Shown here one piece after another: positions 35,071 to 43,643 of a stretch of DNA of 64,000 bases. Every line of letters begins with the position of its first letter. The first letter of the stretch is position 1. The DNA comes from Anaeromicropila herbilytica. Its GTDB lineage: Bacteria; Bacillota; Clostridia; Lachnospirales; Lachnospiraceae. Where the stretch lies: assembly GCF_016591975.1 (NCBI RefSeq), contig NZ_AP024169.1, positions 954,001 through 1,018,000 of the forward strand, in the 5' to 3' direction. The translations under genes were made by a program, and so were the position numbers. The notes under the pieces are model-generated. The model worked only from the letters and a program-made list of their open reading frames with translations. It ran no database searches and was not told the DNA's origin.

Positions 35071-35109
35071 TACTTTCTTCAATCCCAAAAGATAAGATTG
35101 GAGAAAGTA
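35071..35109 (+). other. Intergenic hairpin before the VirB6-like gene
   Basis: TACTTTCTTCAATC (35071-35084) pairs with 35096-35109 with one mismatch, without a T run, about 15 bases upstream of AAAAGGAGG. Confidence 0.55.
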
Positions 35110-35137
35110 GCGAATCTTAAGAAAAGGAGGTTGCTAG

Positions 35138-35992
35138 TTGGATTTTATTACAGATATTTTTACCGATGGAATAAAAGGCTTTTTAAGTAATTTGCTTAAT
35201 GAAGCTTTGGGTGTATTTGATGATTTTTTAGGTGACATTGTAGACATTGCATTAAATGCACAAGGATACATGTCAGGTAATTTTAATTTGAATTTTGATG
35301 ACCTATTTAAAATTATAAATTCTTTTGCATTGTACTTAATCGTTTTGAAATTTTTAAAGAAGGGTTTTGATACCTATATTCTTTGGAATGATGGCGATGC
35401 AGATATGGATCCGTTCATACTCTGTACCGGATTTTTTAAAGCAATTATCGTAGCAATTTCATTTGATACAATCTATGGATTTATCGTAGATATTGCTACG
35501 GATGGAATAAACCAGATGATAGGTAGTATTAATACTTTAGCAGTGGATAAAGATGCGTTATATGCGGTCATAACCGGTTTCTTGGCTAAAGGATTAATCA
35601 TGATTATTATTGCAATCGTATATTTTATTTTGTACATCATACTCTGGCTTCAGTTTATTAAAAGGGGCTTAGAACTTTTTATATTAAAAGCAGGAATTCC
35701 CTTTGCCTGTGTTGGAATGATTGATTCCGATGGTGGAGTCTTTAAAACATACGTTAAAAAAATAATCCAGGAGGTATTTACGGTATTAGTTCAAACCTTT
35801 GTTTTGAAGCTATCTCTAGTATTTATGATAAATGGTAACTTCATGTTTGGCATTGCTGCGATTTTAATGTCAATGAAAGCACCACAGTTCTTGAGTGAAT
35901 TTATTATGATGAGTTCCGGTGGACAAGGTGTTGTGCAGAAAGCATCGCAAACAGTTCATACAGCAAGTATGATACGAAGTTTTGTAAGCTAA
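35138..35992 (+). CDS. VirB6/TrbL-like polytopic membrane protein of the T4SS
   Basis: 284 aa with four to six membrane segments (SFALYLIVLKFLKKG, FKAIIVAISFDTIYG, GLIMIIIAIVYFILYIILW, VFTVLVQTFVLKLSLVFM), matching the VirB6/TrbL group that lines the channel base. It starts at a TTG 7-8 bases after AAGGAGG. The neighbourhood (VirD4, PrgI, VirB4) is the standard Firmicute conjugation set. No catalytic motif is expected. Confidence 0.78.
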   Translation: MDFITDIFTDGIKGFLSNLLNEALGVFDDFLGDIVDIALNAQGYMSGNFNLNFDDLFKIINSFALYLIVLKFLKKGFDTYILWNDGDADMDPFILCTGFFKAIIVAISFDTIYGFIVDIATDGINQMIGSINTLAVDKDALYAVITGFLAKGLIMIIIAIVYFILYIILWLQFIKRGLELFILKAGIPFACVGMIDSDGGVFKTYVKKIIQEVFTVLVQTFVLKLSLVFMINGNFMFGIAAILMSMKAPQFLSEFIMMSSGGQGVVQKASQTVHTASMIRSFVS

Positions 35993-36003
35993 GCGAGGTA
36001 AAT

Positions 36004-36210
36004 ATGACTACGTTAAAAGAAATAATTAATTACATAGTATTACTCTGTGATGTAGGTGCAGGCGCTAGAATATTGTATTGTTTTTTGCAGATTCACTCAA
36101 ATCCAGATGAAGAAAAAAGTTATTTAAAAAAAATAAGGAATGTTGTTATTTTTTTAATATTAGCAAATTCAGCACTAGCATTAAAAGAATTAATTACGAG
36201 ATATTTTTAG
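36004..36210 (+). CDS. Small two-helix membrane protein of the T4SS
   Basis: 68 aa. Two hydrophobic segments (YIVLLCDVGAGARILYCFL and VVIFLILANSALALKEL) separated by a basic loop (DEEKSYLKKIRN). No family was recognised. It sits between the VirB6-like and PrgI-like genes, so it is probably a structural channel or pilin-like component. Confidence 0.6.
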   Translation: MTTLKEIINYIVLLCDVGAGARILYCFLQIHSNPDEEKSYLKKIRNVVIFLILANSALALKELITRYF

Positions 36211-36220
36211 GAGGTGTTTC

Positions 36221-36544
36221 ATGGAAGAACAAATAGAGAAGGATTCACTTTATTTTCCACAAGGGATTAAAAGAGAAAGAGAATATTTTGAAGGGTATGG
36301 TAAAAATGAATTAGTTTATACTATTATTGCAACAATCTGTGCGGGTATAGTCGCTTTCATAGTGTTTCAAATAACCAAGAGTCAGATTAAGGCAATCTTT
36401 CTATTTCTCGCAGTTCCGACAACTGCGGTATTGTTTGTGGTCCGTAACGATTGTAATGTTTCTGTAGTAAGCCAGATTCGATTTATGATACGATTTGCAC
36501 AGTCACAAAAGAAATATCCATACATAGCAAAAAAGGAATGGTAG
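36221..36544 (+). CDS. PrgI-like (VirB3-type) membrane protein
   Basis: 107 aa with two close membrane helices (VYTIIATICAGIVAFIVFQ and AIFLFLAVPTTAVLFVV), preceded by FPQGIKREREYFEGYG and followed by a short basic tail. This is the PrgI pattern found next to VirB4 in Firmicute conjugation systems. A strong AGGAGGTG ribosome site precedes the ATG. The gene is followed by the prepilin peptidase after one base. Confidence 0.75.
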   Translation: MEEQIEKDSLYFPQGIKREREYFEGYGKNELVYTIIATICAGIVAFIVFQITKSQIKAIFLFLAVPTTAVLFVVRNDCNVSVVSQIRFMIRFAQSQKKYPYIAKKEW

Positions 36545-36545
36545 T

Positions 36546-36977
36546 ATGAAAGAAATTGTACTATATGTTTGCTATATTGTAATTTTAGTTTATGCTGCAT
36601 ATCAGGATAGTAAAACATTTAAAGTAAGTAACCAAGTTCATATAGTTATCCTAATATTATCTTTATTTTCTAATGGTAATTTATTGATTCGTGTATTGGG
36701 AGCGTTGGTGATTACAATTCCCTTTCTATACATTGGTATAAAAACAAACCAATTAGGTGGGGGAGATATTAAATTTATATTTGCCAATGGTGTATTTTTA
36801 GGATTCTGTAATAATTACATTGGTATAGTAATTGGATTGATTCTTGTGATCATCCTTTTTTTTATTCGCAAATGCAAAAAGTTAAGTAATAAACAACGTA
36901 TGATTCCTCTTATACCATATCTGGTAGTAGGGTATTTCATAATTTACAATAGTCAGCTTCTATTAGGTAGAAGCTGA
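36546..36977 (+). CDS. Prepilin peptidase, TadV/CpaA type (A24 family)
   Basis: 143 aa aspartate protease of the membrane. The two catalytic aspartates are D21 (in AAYQDSKTFKV) and D74 in the diagnostic GGGDIK motif. It has about six hydrophobic segments and lacks the cysteine N-terminal domain of full-length PilD, which is normal for TadV/CpaA. It should cut short leader peptides of Flp-type prepilins; candidate substrates are encoded at 34815, 41859 and 42275. It starts one base after the PrgI-like stop, placing the Tad set inside the T4SS operon. Confidence 0.85.
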   Translation: MKEIVLYVCYIVILVYAAYQDSKTFKVSNQVHIVILILSLFSNGNLLIRVLGALVITIPFLYIGIKTNQLGGGDIKFIFANGVFLGFCNNYIGIVIGLILVIILFFIRKCKKLSNKQRMIPLIPYLVVGYFIIYNSQLLLGRS

Positions 36978-36985
36978 CTTTATCA
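36951..36985 (+). terminator. Hairpin overlapping the peptidase stop codon
   Basis: A perfect 12-bp stem AGTCAGCTTCTA (36951-36962) with 36968-36979 and a 5-base loop is followed by a short T-rich tail. It overlaps the stop of the prepilin peptidase and lies just before the next ribosome site (AAAGGAACG). Confidence 0.65.
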
Positions 36986-37001
36986 GAAAGGAACGAAGTA
37001 A

Positions 37002-37802
37002 ATGAGTCGATTAAAGAGTAAAACAGTGATTGGAATTGTAGCGATTGTATTAGGTATTTTGATTTGTTTTATCTTTACACCTTTATACAACCAATCACTT
37101 GAAGCAAAGACAAAGGTTGTGCGTGTCACGAAGTACATTGAAAAAGGGCAACTAATCAGTAAAGACATGGTGAAGCAAGTTGAGGTAGGTAGTTATAATT
37201 TATCAAAAGGAGTTGCAGTAAAGGAGAATGAGGTCATTGGAAAATATGCAACTTGTGAAATGTACGAGGATGAGAATGTCATAAAAGATAAGTTATCTGT
37301 TACACCACTAGCGAAAGATGAGTATTTGCAAAATCTTGATGGAAATAAAGGTGCGATTAGTATCACTTTACAATCCTTTGCGGCTGGGCTATCCGGAAAG
37401 CTTTTTGCAAATGACATTGTAAGCGTGTTAGTAACCGATGACAAGGAAACCGTCATTCCTCTTGAGTTAAAATATGTACAAGTTCTTGCCTGCACGACAG
37501 ATAAAGGTGACGATATTGATGAAAAGTCAAAAAGTAAGAACGAAGATAGTGAGGATAATCTAGCAACAACTGTTACACTTTTGGTGAATGAAACACAAGC
37601 AAAAACCTTAGCTAATATGGAAGCAACCCAGAAGGTTCATCTTGAATTAGTTTTTAGAGGTAGTAAAGAGGAACGAAGTAAATATTTACAGCAACAAGAT
37701 GAAATTATCGAAATAATGAAGCAAGAAACAGAGAGCCAAGAAGCTGAAATTAATAATGCTACGGTAGATACATCAAAGGAAAAGGGGAAAGCCAATGAGT
37801 AA
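37002..37802 (+). CDS. CpaB/RcpC-like SAF-domain protein of the Tad system
   Basis: 266 aa. One N-terminal membrane segment (VIGIVAIVLGILICFIF) is followed by a SAF domain (TKYIEKGQLISKDMVKQVEV, VIGKYATCEMYEDENVI) and a second beta-rich part (GAISITLQSFAAGLSGKL). CpaB/RcpC proteins support Flp pilus assembly. In a Gram-positive cell it would sit outside the membrane, with no secretin to bind. The end overlaps the next gene by 8 bases. Confidence 0.8.
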   Translation: MSRLKSKTVIGIVAIVLGILICFIFTPLYNQSLEAKTKVVRVTKYIEKGQLISKDMVKQVEVGSYNLSKGVAVKENEVIGKYATCEMYEDENVIKDKLSVTPLAKDEYLQNLDGNKGAISITLQSFAAGLSGKLFANDIVSVLVTDDKETVIPLELKYVQVLACTTDKGDDIDEKSKSKNEDSEDNLATTVTLLVNETQAKTLANMEATQKVHLELVFRGSKEERSKYLQQQDEIIEIMKQETESQEAEINNATVDTSKEKGKANE

Positions 37803-38688
37803 TGGAGTAATGATTGCTGTGTGGGGAAATCAAGGAAGTGGAAAGACAACAATGTCAGCCAAACTTGCACTCGAATTGGTGAATCAAAAGAAGGAAGTCC
37901 TACTAATTCTTACAGACACTGCAGCGCCTGATATGAAAATTTTATTTCCTTTTCAAAAAGAATTTCAAACGATGGGACATTTATGGACTACTCCAAATTG
38001 TAGAGCAAGTCAAATCTATAAAGTATGTATACCAACAAGATTTAGGGAACTAGGTGTCTTAGGATATAAACCAGGCGAAAATATTTTTTCATTCCCGGAC
38101 TATACGAAAGAAAGTATTGTAAGAGTCTATATGGAATTAAAAAATATGGTGGACTACATCATTGTTGATTGTGTTTCTGAATTTGGTTACAACGTACTTA
38201 CAACAGTGGCACTTGAAATGTCAGATTATGTGATACGATTAGGAGAAGCTACACCAAAAGCTTTCTCTTTTTTTGATTCCAACCTTCCATTGTTATCGGA
38301 TAGTAGATATCAAAAGGAAAATCATATTAGAGTTTTATCAAAGATCAAGAGTTATCAAGCGAAAGATGTTGCAGTAAGTAAATATGGTATGGATGCAGAG
38401 CTACCTTATCTAGAGGAAATCGAATTACAGATGTTAGAAGGAAGATTACTAGAAAACGATTCAAGCAAAAGTTGTCTGAATTATAAGAATGGGATAGAAA
38501 GAATCATGCAAATGATACAAAAAAATGATCATGTTGTGGAAGAAAAAAGCCAGGAAGGTCATGAACTTGAACTACCCCAAAAAGCAAAGAATCAAAAAGA
38601 GGAAAAGAAACAAAGAGAGAAAATACCAAAGGAACACAAGAAATTGTCATTAAAGATTCCGAGAAAGAGAAGTGATGTCATTGAATAA
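37795..38688 (+). CDS. CpaE/TadZ-like ParA-family ATPase
   Basis: 297 aa. The Walker A is GNQGSGKTT (residues 10-18) and the Walker B-like strand is VDYIIVDCV. The family (CpaE/TadZ) places Tad machinery in the cell. The N-terminal receiver-like domain typical of TadZ is absent, so it is the ATPase part only. The C-terminus is long, basic and charged (KKQREKIPKEHKKLSLKIP), perhaps for DNA or membrane contact. It overlaps both neighbours, a sign of tight translational coupling. Confidence 0.78.
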   Translation: MSNGVMIAVWGNQGSGKTTMSAKLALELVNQKKEVLLILTDTAAPDMKILFPFQKEFQTMGHLWTTPNCRASQIYKVCIPTRFRELGVLGYKPGENIFSFPDYTKESIVRVYMELKNMVDYIIVDCVSEFGYNVLTTVALEMSDYVIRLGEATPKAFSFFDSNLPLLSDSRYQKENHIRVLSKIKSYQAKDVAVSKYGMDAELPYLEEIELQMLEGRLLENDSSKSCLNYKNGIERIMQMIQKNDHVVEEKSQEGHELELPQKAKNQKEEKKQREKIPKEHKKLSLKIPRKRSDVIE

Positions 38689-40045
38689 TAAATTTGTTGA
38701 AGAGAAAGAAAATAGGGAAAAGGAGTTTATAGAGGTTTTACATGAAGTACAATCCTATTTGACTACTAATTTTTCAACTTTATTTACAGACGAAGAGAAT
38801 GCAGATAATAAAGAGCAAATGATGAATCATATAAAAAAATATCTCTTTGATCATAAACTTCGAGCAAAAGGTATGTCCTCAGAAGATACGATTCAGAATT
38901 TAATAAATGAAATGACAGAGTTCTCAATACTTAATCCTTTCTTAGATCCTAGTAGAAACGATATTGAAGAGATTAATATTAATGCCTGGAATGATATCAA
39001 AATAAATTACTCCAATGGAAGAATTGAAAGTTCCAAGGAGCATTTTTTTTCACCAGAGCATTGTGAGAATATCATAAGAAGGTTGTTGAGTCGAGAATCG
39101 AAAATGGTCTTAGATAAATCTAGACCAATTGTTAGAGGTCATTTATCAAGTAAGATACGTATTACCGTAATGGGGGATGGGGTAATTGATTCTAATGTTG
39201 GGATTGCTGCATCTCTTCGAATTGTTAATCCAAAACAATTAAAGAAAGAGAACTTTATTTCAAACGGTACCGCAACGAACCAAATGATTACATTGTTAGA
39301 GGTATTACTTCAAAATGGTACATCAATGTGTATCACTGGAGAGACGAACTCTGGTAAGACAACGTTAATGAGTTATTTACTTACAACAATACCATATGAG
39401 AAAAGAATCTTTACGATTGAAGAGGATGTTAGAGAGTTTAATTTAGTAGTAACCGATAAAAATGGGAAGGTATTAAATAATGTAGTACATACAAGGACTA
39501 AGAAATCAGATGATCCGGTGAAAGTAATTGATCAGGAAAAGTTATTAGAAACTGCTCTTACTATGAATCCTGATGTAATATGTGTGGCCGAAATGAAAGG
39601 AAAAGAGAGCTTTGCTGCACAAGAAGCAGCAAATACTGGCCATACCGTTATTACAACGACGCATGCTAATAGTTGTAGGGCTACTTATTCTAGAATGGCG
39701 GATTTATGTAAAGGGAATACCAACATGGATAATCAGTCATTGATTGATAAGGCGAAAAATGCATTTCCGATTGTAGTATTTATCAAAAAATATAAAGACA
39801 ATATTCGACGAGTGAAAGAGATTACCGAGTGTGTACAAGATGAAAATGGAGAAACCAAAATAGTCACATTATTTCGTTACCGTGTTCTGAAAGAAAAGAA
39901 AGATGAAAATGGCAATGTAATTGCATTAGAAGGAAAGTTTGAAAAAATACATGAAATCAGTGAGAATCTTAAGAACTTATTAATTGAAGAGGCAGTATCA
40001 GAAGATCTCTTGGAATTGATTGTAAATAAGGAGGAAGTGATATGA
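38675..40045 (+). CDS. CpaF/TadA secretion ATPase
   Basis: 456 aa from the ATG at 38675 (a GTG three bases earlier is possible). Hexameric motor of the Tad pilus and a relative of VirB11. The Walker A GETNSGKTT lies near residue 222, and the Walker B-type segment is VICVAEMKGKES, followed by TGHTVITTTHA with the His-box histidine. The N-terminal domain has EINININAWNDIKI-like elements. It is followed by tadB with a 4-base overlap (ATGA). Confidence 0.9.
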   Translation: MSLNNKFVEEKENREKEFIEVLHEVQSYLTTNFSTLFTDEENADNKEQMMNHIKKYLFDHKLRAKGMSSEDTIQNLINEMTEFSILNPFLDPSRNDIEEININAWNDIKINYSNGRIESSKEHFFSPEHCENIIRRLLSRESKMVLDKSRPIVRGHLSSKIRITVMGDGVIDSNVGIAASLRIVNPKQLKKENFISNGTATNQMITLLEVLLQNGTSMCITGETNSGKTTLMSYLLTTIPYEKRIFTIEEDVREFNLVVTDKNGKVLNNVVHTRTKKSDDPVKVIDQEKLLETALTMNPDVICVAEMKGKESFAAQEAANTGHTVITTTHANSCRATYSRMADLCKGNTNMDNQSLIDKAKNAFPIVVFIKKYKDNIRRVKEITECVQDENGETKIVTLFRYRVLKEKKDENGNVIALEGKFEKIHEISENLKNLLIEEAVSEDLLELIVNKEEVI

Positions 40046-40971
40046 TCGGATTATTTAAAGTTACTTCCTTTATCTTATTGCTGTTAGGATGCTTTATCTT
40101 ATTTCAGATTGATGTGCTAGAGTTTATCCAGGATATTGGAACTTTATTTCGAAGTAAAAAATGTTTGAGAGATCGAATCTTAGAAGCATCAGGAAAGAAA
40201 AAGAAAAATAGCTTAATGATCTTAATTGAAGATGCATTACATACCTTAAAAACAAGTGGCAAAGAAGAAGACTTCTCTAAAATATGTGTCCTCTCACTTT
40301 CGTTATCTGTAGGTGGTTTATTATTTGGATTTACGATATCGAATTACTATTTGGCACCGGTGTTATGTGTGGGAATGTGTATGCTGCCATTCCTTTATGT
40401 GAAGTACTTAGGAATTCGATTGCAAAAGCAAATCAATAATGAGCTAGAAACTGCTCTTTCCATTGTAACGTCATCTTATATTCGATGTGAAGATATCATA
40501 ACCGCTATTTCGGAGAATAAGGAGTATATTAATCCACCAGTCAAAGAGATCTTTGACCAATTTGTATTAGAAGCGAATCTATTAAATCCTGATATAAAAA
40601 AGCTATTGTCTGATATGAAAGGTAGAATTGATAATGAAGTATTTAAGGAATGGTGTGATGCAATTATATCTTGTCAAGAGGATGGAGCACTAAAGAGTAC
40701 GTTATTACCGATTGTAAAGAAATTATCGAATATACGTCTTGTAAGTGTACGTCTAGATGCTCTTTTATACCAACCAGTAAAAGAGTATATCACAATGGTT
40801 TTACTTTTGATTTGTAACATTCCGCTCATGTATTTCATTAACCGAACGTGGTTTGAGATTCTAATTTTTCACACATCTGGTAAGTTGGTATTAACCATGT
40901 GTGCTATTGTGATTTTCATATCAGCACTTGGTGTTGTTAAAATATCAAAGCCAATCGAATACAAGAGGTAG
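40042..40971 (+). CDS. TadB-like pilus assembly membrane protein
   Basis: 309 aa. Membrane segments near the N-terminus and at VCVLSLSLSVGGLLFGFTI, and two at the C-terminus (VLLLICNIPLMYFI, LTMCAIVIFISALGVV), enclose a cytoplasmic GspF-type helical domain (LETALSIVTSSYIRCEDII). TadB is the first of two inner-membrane partners of the TadA motor. Start overlaps the CpaF stop codon. Confidence 0.78.
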   Translation: MIGLFKVTSFILLLLGCFILFQIDVLEFIQDIGTLFRSKKCLRDRILEASGKKKKNSLMILIEDALHTLKTSGKEEDFSKICVLSLSLSVGGLLFGFTISNYYLAPVLCVGMCMLPFLYVKYLGIRLQKQINNELETALSIVTSSYIRCEDIITAISENKEYINPPVKEIFDQFVLEANLLNPDIKKLLSDMKGRIDNEVFKEWCDAIISCQEDGALKSTLLPIVKKLSNIRLVSVRLDALLYQPVKEYITMVLLLICNIPLMYFINRTWFEILIFHTSGKLVLTMCAIVIFISALGVVKISKPIEYKR

Positions 40972-40983
40972 AAAGGAGGATTT

Positions 40984-41850
40984 ATGTTAGTAATAATTCA
41001 AGTTACTATGGTCATGTGCATTGTATATGGAATATACATTATTGCTACAAGTCATTTACATCTTGTCTCTCATAAAGCAAATAAAGTAGCAGATGCATTT
41101 GTAAAGCAAGAGAAAAAAGCAAGTAGTATAGAAGTAATGATTGATACAATGGCAGCAAAACTAGCACCATTACTAAGATTAGATTCTTATAAAAGAAAGA
41201 AGTTAGAAGCAGATCTGAAAAGTTTAAACATTGAGCGAACCCCAGAAATGTATCGAGCAGTGGCTATTGTAAAATCAGGTATGATATTACTACTTTTAAT
41301 TCCTTGCTTTTTGATTGTTCCACTATTCTCCATCGGTGTTGTTTTCTTTTCCATATTTACTTATTTTAAGAGTGAAAATGAACTACATGAGAAGTTAAGA
41401 AAAAAGAAAGAGGATATAGAATTTGAACTTCCTAGATTTGCTTGCACATTAAAGCAAGAATTACTTTCAAGTAGAGACGTCCTTACAATCCTAGAGAACT
41501 ATAAAAAGAATGCAGGTATCAGCATGAAGAAAGAATTAGATGTGACGATTGCAGATATGCGAAGCGGAAATTATGAATCTGCTTTATTACGATTTGAAGC
41601 AAGAATATCATCAACTTCTTTATCGGATATCATTCGTGGGTTAATTGGAGTTTTAAGGGGAGATAACAATGTTAATTACTTTGAGATGTTAAGTCATGAC
41701 TTAGATATTTTAGAAGTACAACGACTTGAAAATATCGCGATGCAGCAACCAGGAAAGATAAAAAAATATTTGTTCCTCTTATTAGTATGTATTATGATTA
41801 TGTATTTTACAATACTTGCGGTATATGCGCTAATCATGGTAGGAAAGTAG
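40984..41850 (+). CDS. TadC-like pilus assembly membrane protein (GspF-type)
   Basis: 288 aa. It has membrane segments at the N-terminus, in the middle (AIVKSGMILLLLIPCFLIV) and at the C-terminus (YLFLLLVCIMIMYFTILAV), with a helical T2SSF domain between (FACTLKQELLSSRDVLTIL). Partner of the TadB-like protein. An AAAGGAGG ribosome site precedes it. Confidence 0.76.
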   Translation: MLVIIQVTMVMCIVYGIYIIATSHLHLVSHKANKVADAFVKQEKKASSIEVMIDTMAAKLAPLLRLDSYKRKKLEADLKSLNIERTPEMYRAVAIVKSGMILLLLIPCFLIVPLFSIGVVFFSIFTYFKSENELHEKLRKKKEDIEFELPRFACTLKQELLSSRDVLTILENYKKNAGISMKKELDVTIADMRSGNYESALLRFEARISSTSLSDIIRGLIGVLRGDNNVNYFEMLSHDLDILEVQRLENIAMQQPGKIKKYLFLLLVCIMIMYFTILAVYALIMVGK

Positions 41851-41858
41851 GGATAAAC

Positions 41859-42287
41859 TTGAAAAATAAGATATCAAAACTATTAAAAGAAAAGAATGGT
41901 TCTACTTATATTGATATTGTAGTAGGGTTTCTAATTGGATGTATTGTAATTGCTTTAATCATTCAAGTAGTACCAGCTTTGGTTAAGAAAAATCAATTGA
42001 ATACCTTTGCCACTAATGTAAGTAGAATTATATCGGTGGAAGGAATTTATAATGATGATGTAAAAAGAAAAATTGAGGAATATCGCAAATCTTCTGAAGT
42101 AGGAAATGTTACGGTATCATTAGATGGAACAGAGTTTATTGAGAATACAAACAAAATACAGCTAAGTGATCCAATTGAAGTAACGGTTACAAGTGATTAT
42201 GATATTGCTTTGTTTTCATTTGGTGGCTTTACGATACCTATAAAAAATAAAGCAGAGACAAGGAGCGAGGTGTATTGGAAAGAGTAA
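41859..42287 (+). CDS. DUF4320/TadE-like pseudopilin with prepilin-type site
   Basis: 142 aa from the TTG at 41859 (TAGGGA upstream); the open frame reaches back into tadC. A short basic leader ends with Gly14, followed by STYID, giving Asp19 at +5, then one membrane helix (VGFLIGCIVIALIIQVV). The remainder is a periplasmic-type beta domain (NVTVSLDGTEFIENTNKI). This is the arrangement of a TadE-type pseudopilin. Overlaps the next gene by 13 bases. Confidence 0.68.
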   Translation: MKNKISKLLKEKNGSTYIDIVVGFLIGCIVIALIIQVVPALVKKNQLNTFATNVSRIISVEGIYNDDVKRKIEEYRKSSEVGNVTVSLDGTEFIENTNKIQLSDPIEVTVTSDYDIALFSFGGFTIPIKNKAETRSEVYWKE

Positions 42288-42862
42288 GAAAACAAAAACA
42301 ATCTCCTATCCTACATAAAATATTGGACAAAGGAGGAGGAACAACAGTCGAGATTGCAGTATTATTCATCATTGGAATCATGCTATTATCGGTTGCTTAT
42401 GAGTACCTTAGAATACAGATTACAGCAAACAATATAAGAAGTTCTTACGAAAGAGCAATACTTACGGTGGCCATTGATAATTATAATGATGTATATGCAG
42501 GTGTTCGAGAAATGAAAGAATTAGGAGGCGAATACGAAGGTGGGCCGGGTGATGGAGAAGAAGAAGGAACTACTCCAGAATGGGTACCTTTAAATGATTA
42601 TGGTAATGTGCAAGAAGAGTTGAAAGAGCTACTTGATCTGGAAGAAGAGGGTGATAAGGACATATCATATTATAGTGAAACGGATAAATATCGATTGTCC
42701 AATATCACAGTTTTGGTTCGAAATGCTGAGAATACGGAAAGTAATAAGTATGAAATCAAGGGAACGGTTGATGCGAGTATTCCAATATACTTTGGTAACG
42801 TACATATTACGGATGCAAAACTTCCAATTAAAGTGACAACTGCATATACTGCAAAGTATTAA
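42275..42862 (+). CDS. Second TadE-like pseudopilin with prepilin-type site
   Basis: 195 aa, starting at a TTG after GAGCGAGG. A basic leader ends with Gly20-Gly21, followed by GTTVE, so Glu26 is at +5, then a membrane helix (IAVLFIIGIMLLSVAYEYL). A Glu/Gly-rich segment (EYEGGPGDGEEEG) lies in the middle. The domain ends with NVHITDAKLPIKVTTAY. This matches TadE/TadF-type minor pilins, which may cap or seed the pilus. It ends the Tad block. Confidence 0.68.
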   Translation: MERVRKQKQSPILHKILDKGGGTTVEIAVLFIIGIMLLSVAYEYLRIQITANNIRSSYERAILTVAIDNYNDVYAGVREMKELGGEYEGGPGDGEEEGTTPEWVPLNDYGNVQEELKELLDLEEEGDKDISYYSETDKYRLSNITVLVRNAENTESNKYEIKGTVDASIPIYFGNVHITDAKLPIKVTTAYTAKY

Positions 42863-42928
42863 AAATGGATATATTTGATTCTGAATTACATTAATATAAA
42901 TAATATACCACATAATTCCAATAAAAAT

Positions 42929-42957
42929 CTTGTGAACCTAGTAGCTTTGTGATATAG
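42929..42957 (+). promoter_or_regulatory. Promoter candidate before the secreted-protein pair
   Basis: TTGTGA (42929-42934), a 17-base spacer and TATAGT (42952-42957), about 50 bases upstream of the TTG start at 43007. Confidence 0.5.
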
Positions 42958-43006
42958 TTATATTAGGGATATTATAACTATTTATTCATAGAAAGAAGGG
43001 ATAATA

Positions 43007-43621
43007 TTGCATAGTAAGATTGAAAAAAGTGTAGACATGCATAAAAAAAGGAATGTTACGATTGTACTGAGTATCATAGTGGCATTTGTAGTTGGATTCA
43101 TTTTGTTAGATAATACCAGTAAACCAACTAAAAATAATGATGCAAATAAAATTATATCATCAAGAAATGCAGAAGATCAGGAGAATAAAATTTCTGATTC
43201 TAACACGAAGAAGACCAAAGAGCCATTTCTGATGACATATGATGATTTAGTGAAATCGGGTTCTGTTAAGTCAGATGATATAAAAGATATAAGTAATGAA
43301 CCTTATTCATATGATGCGGGGAATAAAGATAAATCTAATGATGATTCAAAGAATAATGCAAAGGTTACTCAACAGAAGAGCTCAAACAATAGTAATGATA
43401 ATTCTTCTAAGAGAGATTCAGAAATAGAAAAACAAGGTGGAAAAACCAAAGTGGTTGATGAATCAAATAAGACAATGAAAGATGAATCTGTAGAGTATGA
43501 GTATAAGGGAGAAGTGGTTACGAGTAAGGTGTTTAACTTCTTTGATGTTAAGGCAAGTGGTGGTAAAGAAGTAAATGGTAATAGTAAAGCTAGCGGCAAA
43601 CATGTTGGAATATGGAATTAG
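43007..43621 (+). CDS. Secreted low-complexity protein with C-terminal tag (tag protein A)
   Basis: 204 aa, TTG start after GAAGGGA. One N-terminal membrane segment (VTIVLSIIVAFVVGFILL) is followed by a long disordered Asn/Ser/Lys/Asp-rich region and a short stretch with MTYDDLVKSGSV. The last 24 residues contain ASGGKEVNGNSKASGKHVGI and end in WN. The same pattern ends the next protein. No known family. It is probably a membrane-tethered protein with a long spacer. Confidence 0.7.
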   Translation: MHSKIEKSVDMHKKRNVTIVLSIIVAFVVGFILLDNTSKPTKNNDANKIISSRNAEDQENKISDSNTKKTKEPFLMTYDDLVKSGSVKSDDIKDISNEPYSYDAGNKDKSNDDSKNNAKVTQQKSSNNSNDNSSKRDSEIEKQGGKTKVVDESNKTMKDESVEYEYKGEVVTSKVFNFFDVKASGGKEVNGNSKASGKHVGIWN

Positions 43622-43643
43622 TTACTAGAGAGGATGAGAAAAT

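Noticed and set aside
41787..41858. Upstream start for the DUF4320-like gene
   Set aside because: The open frame begins inside tadC without a ribosome site; the TTG at 41859 with a preceding AGGGA and a proper prepilin leader fits better.
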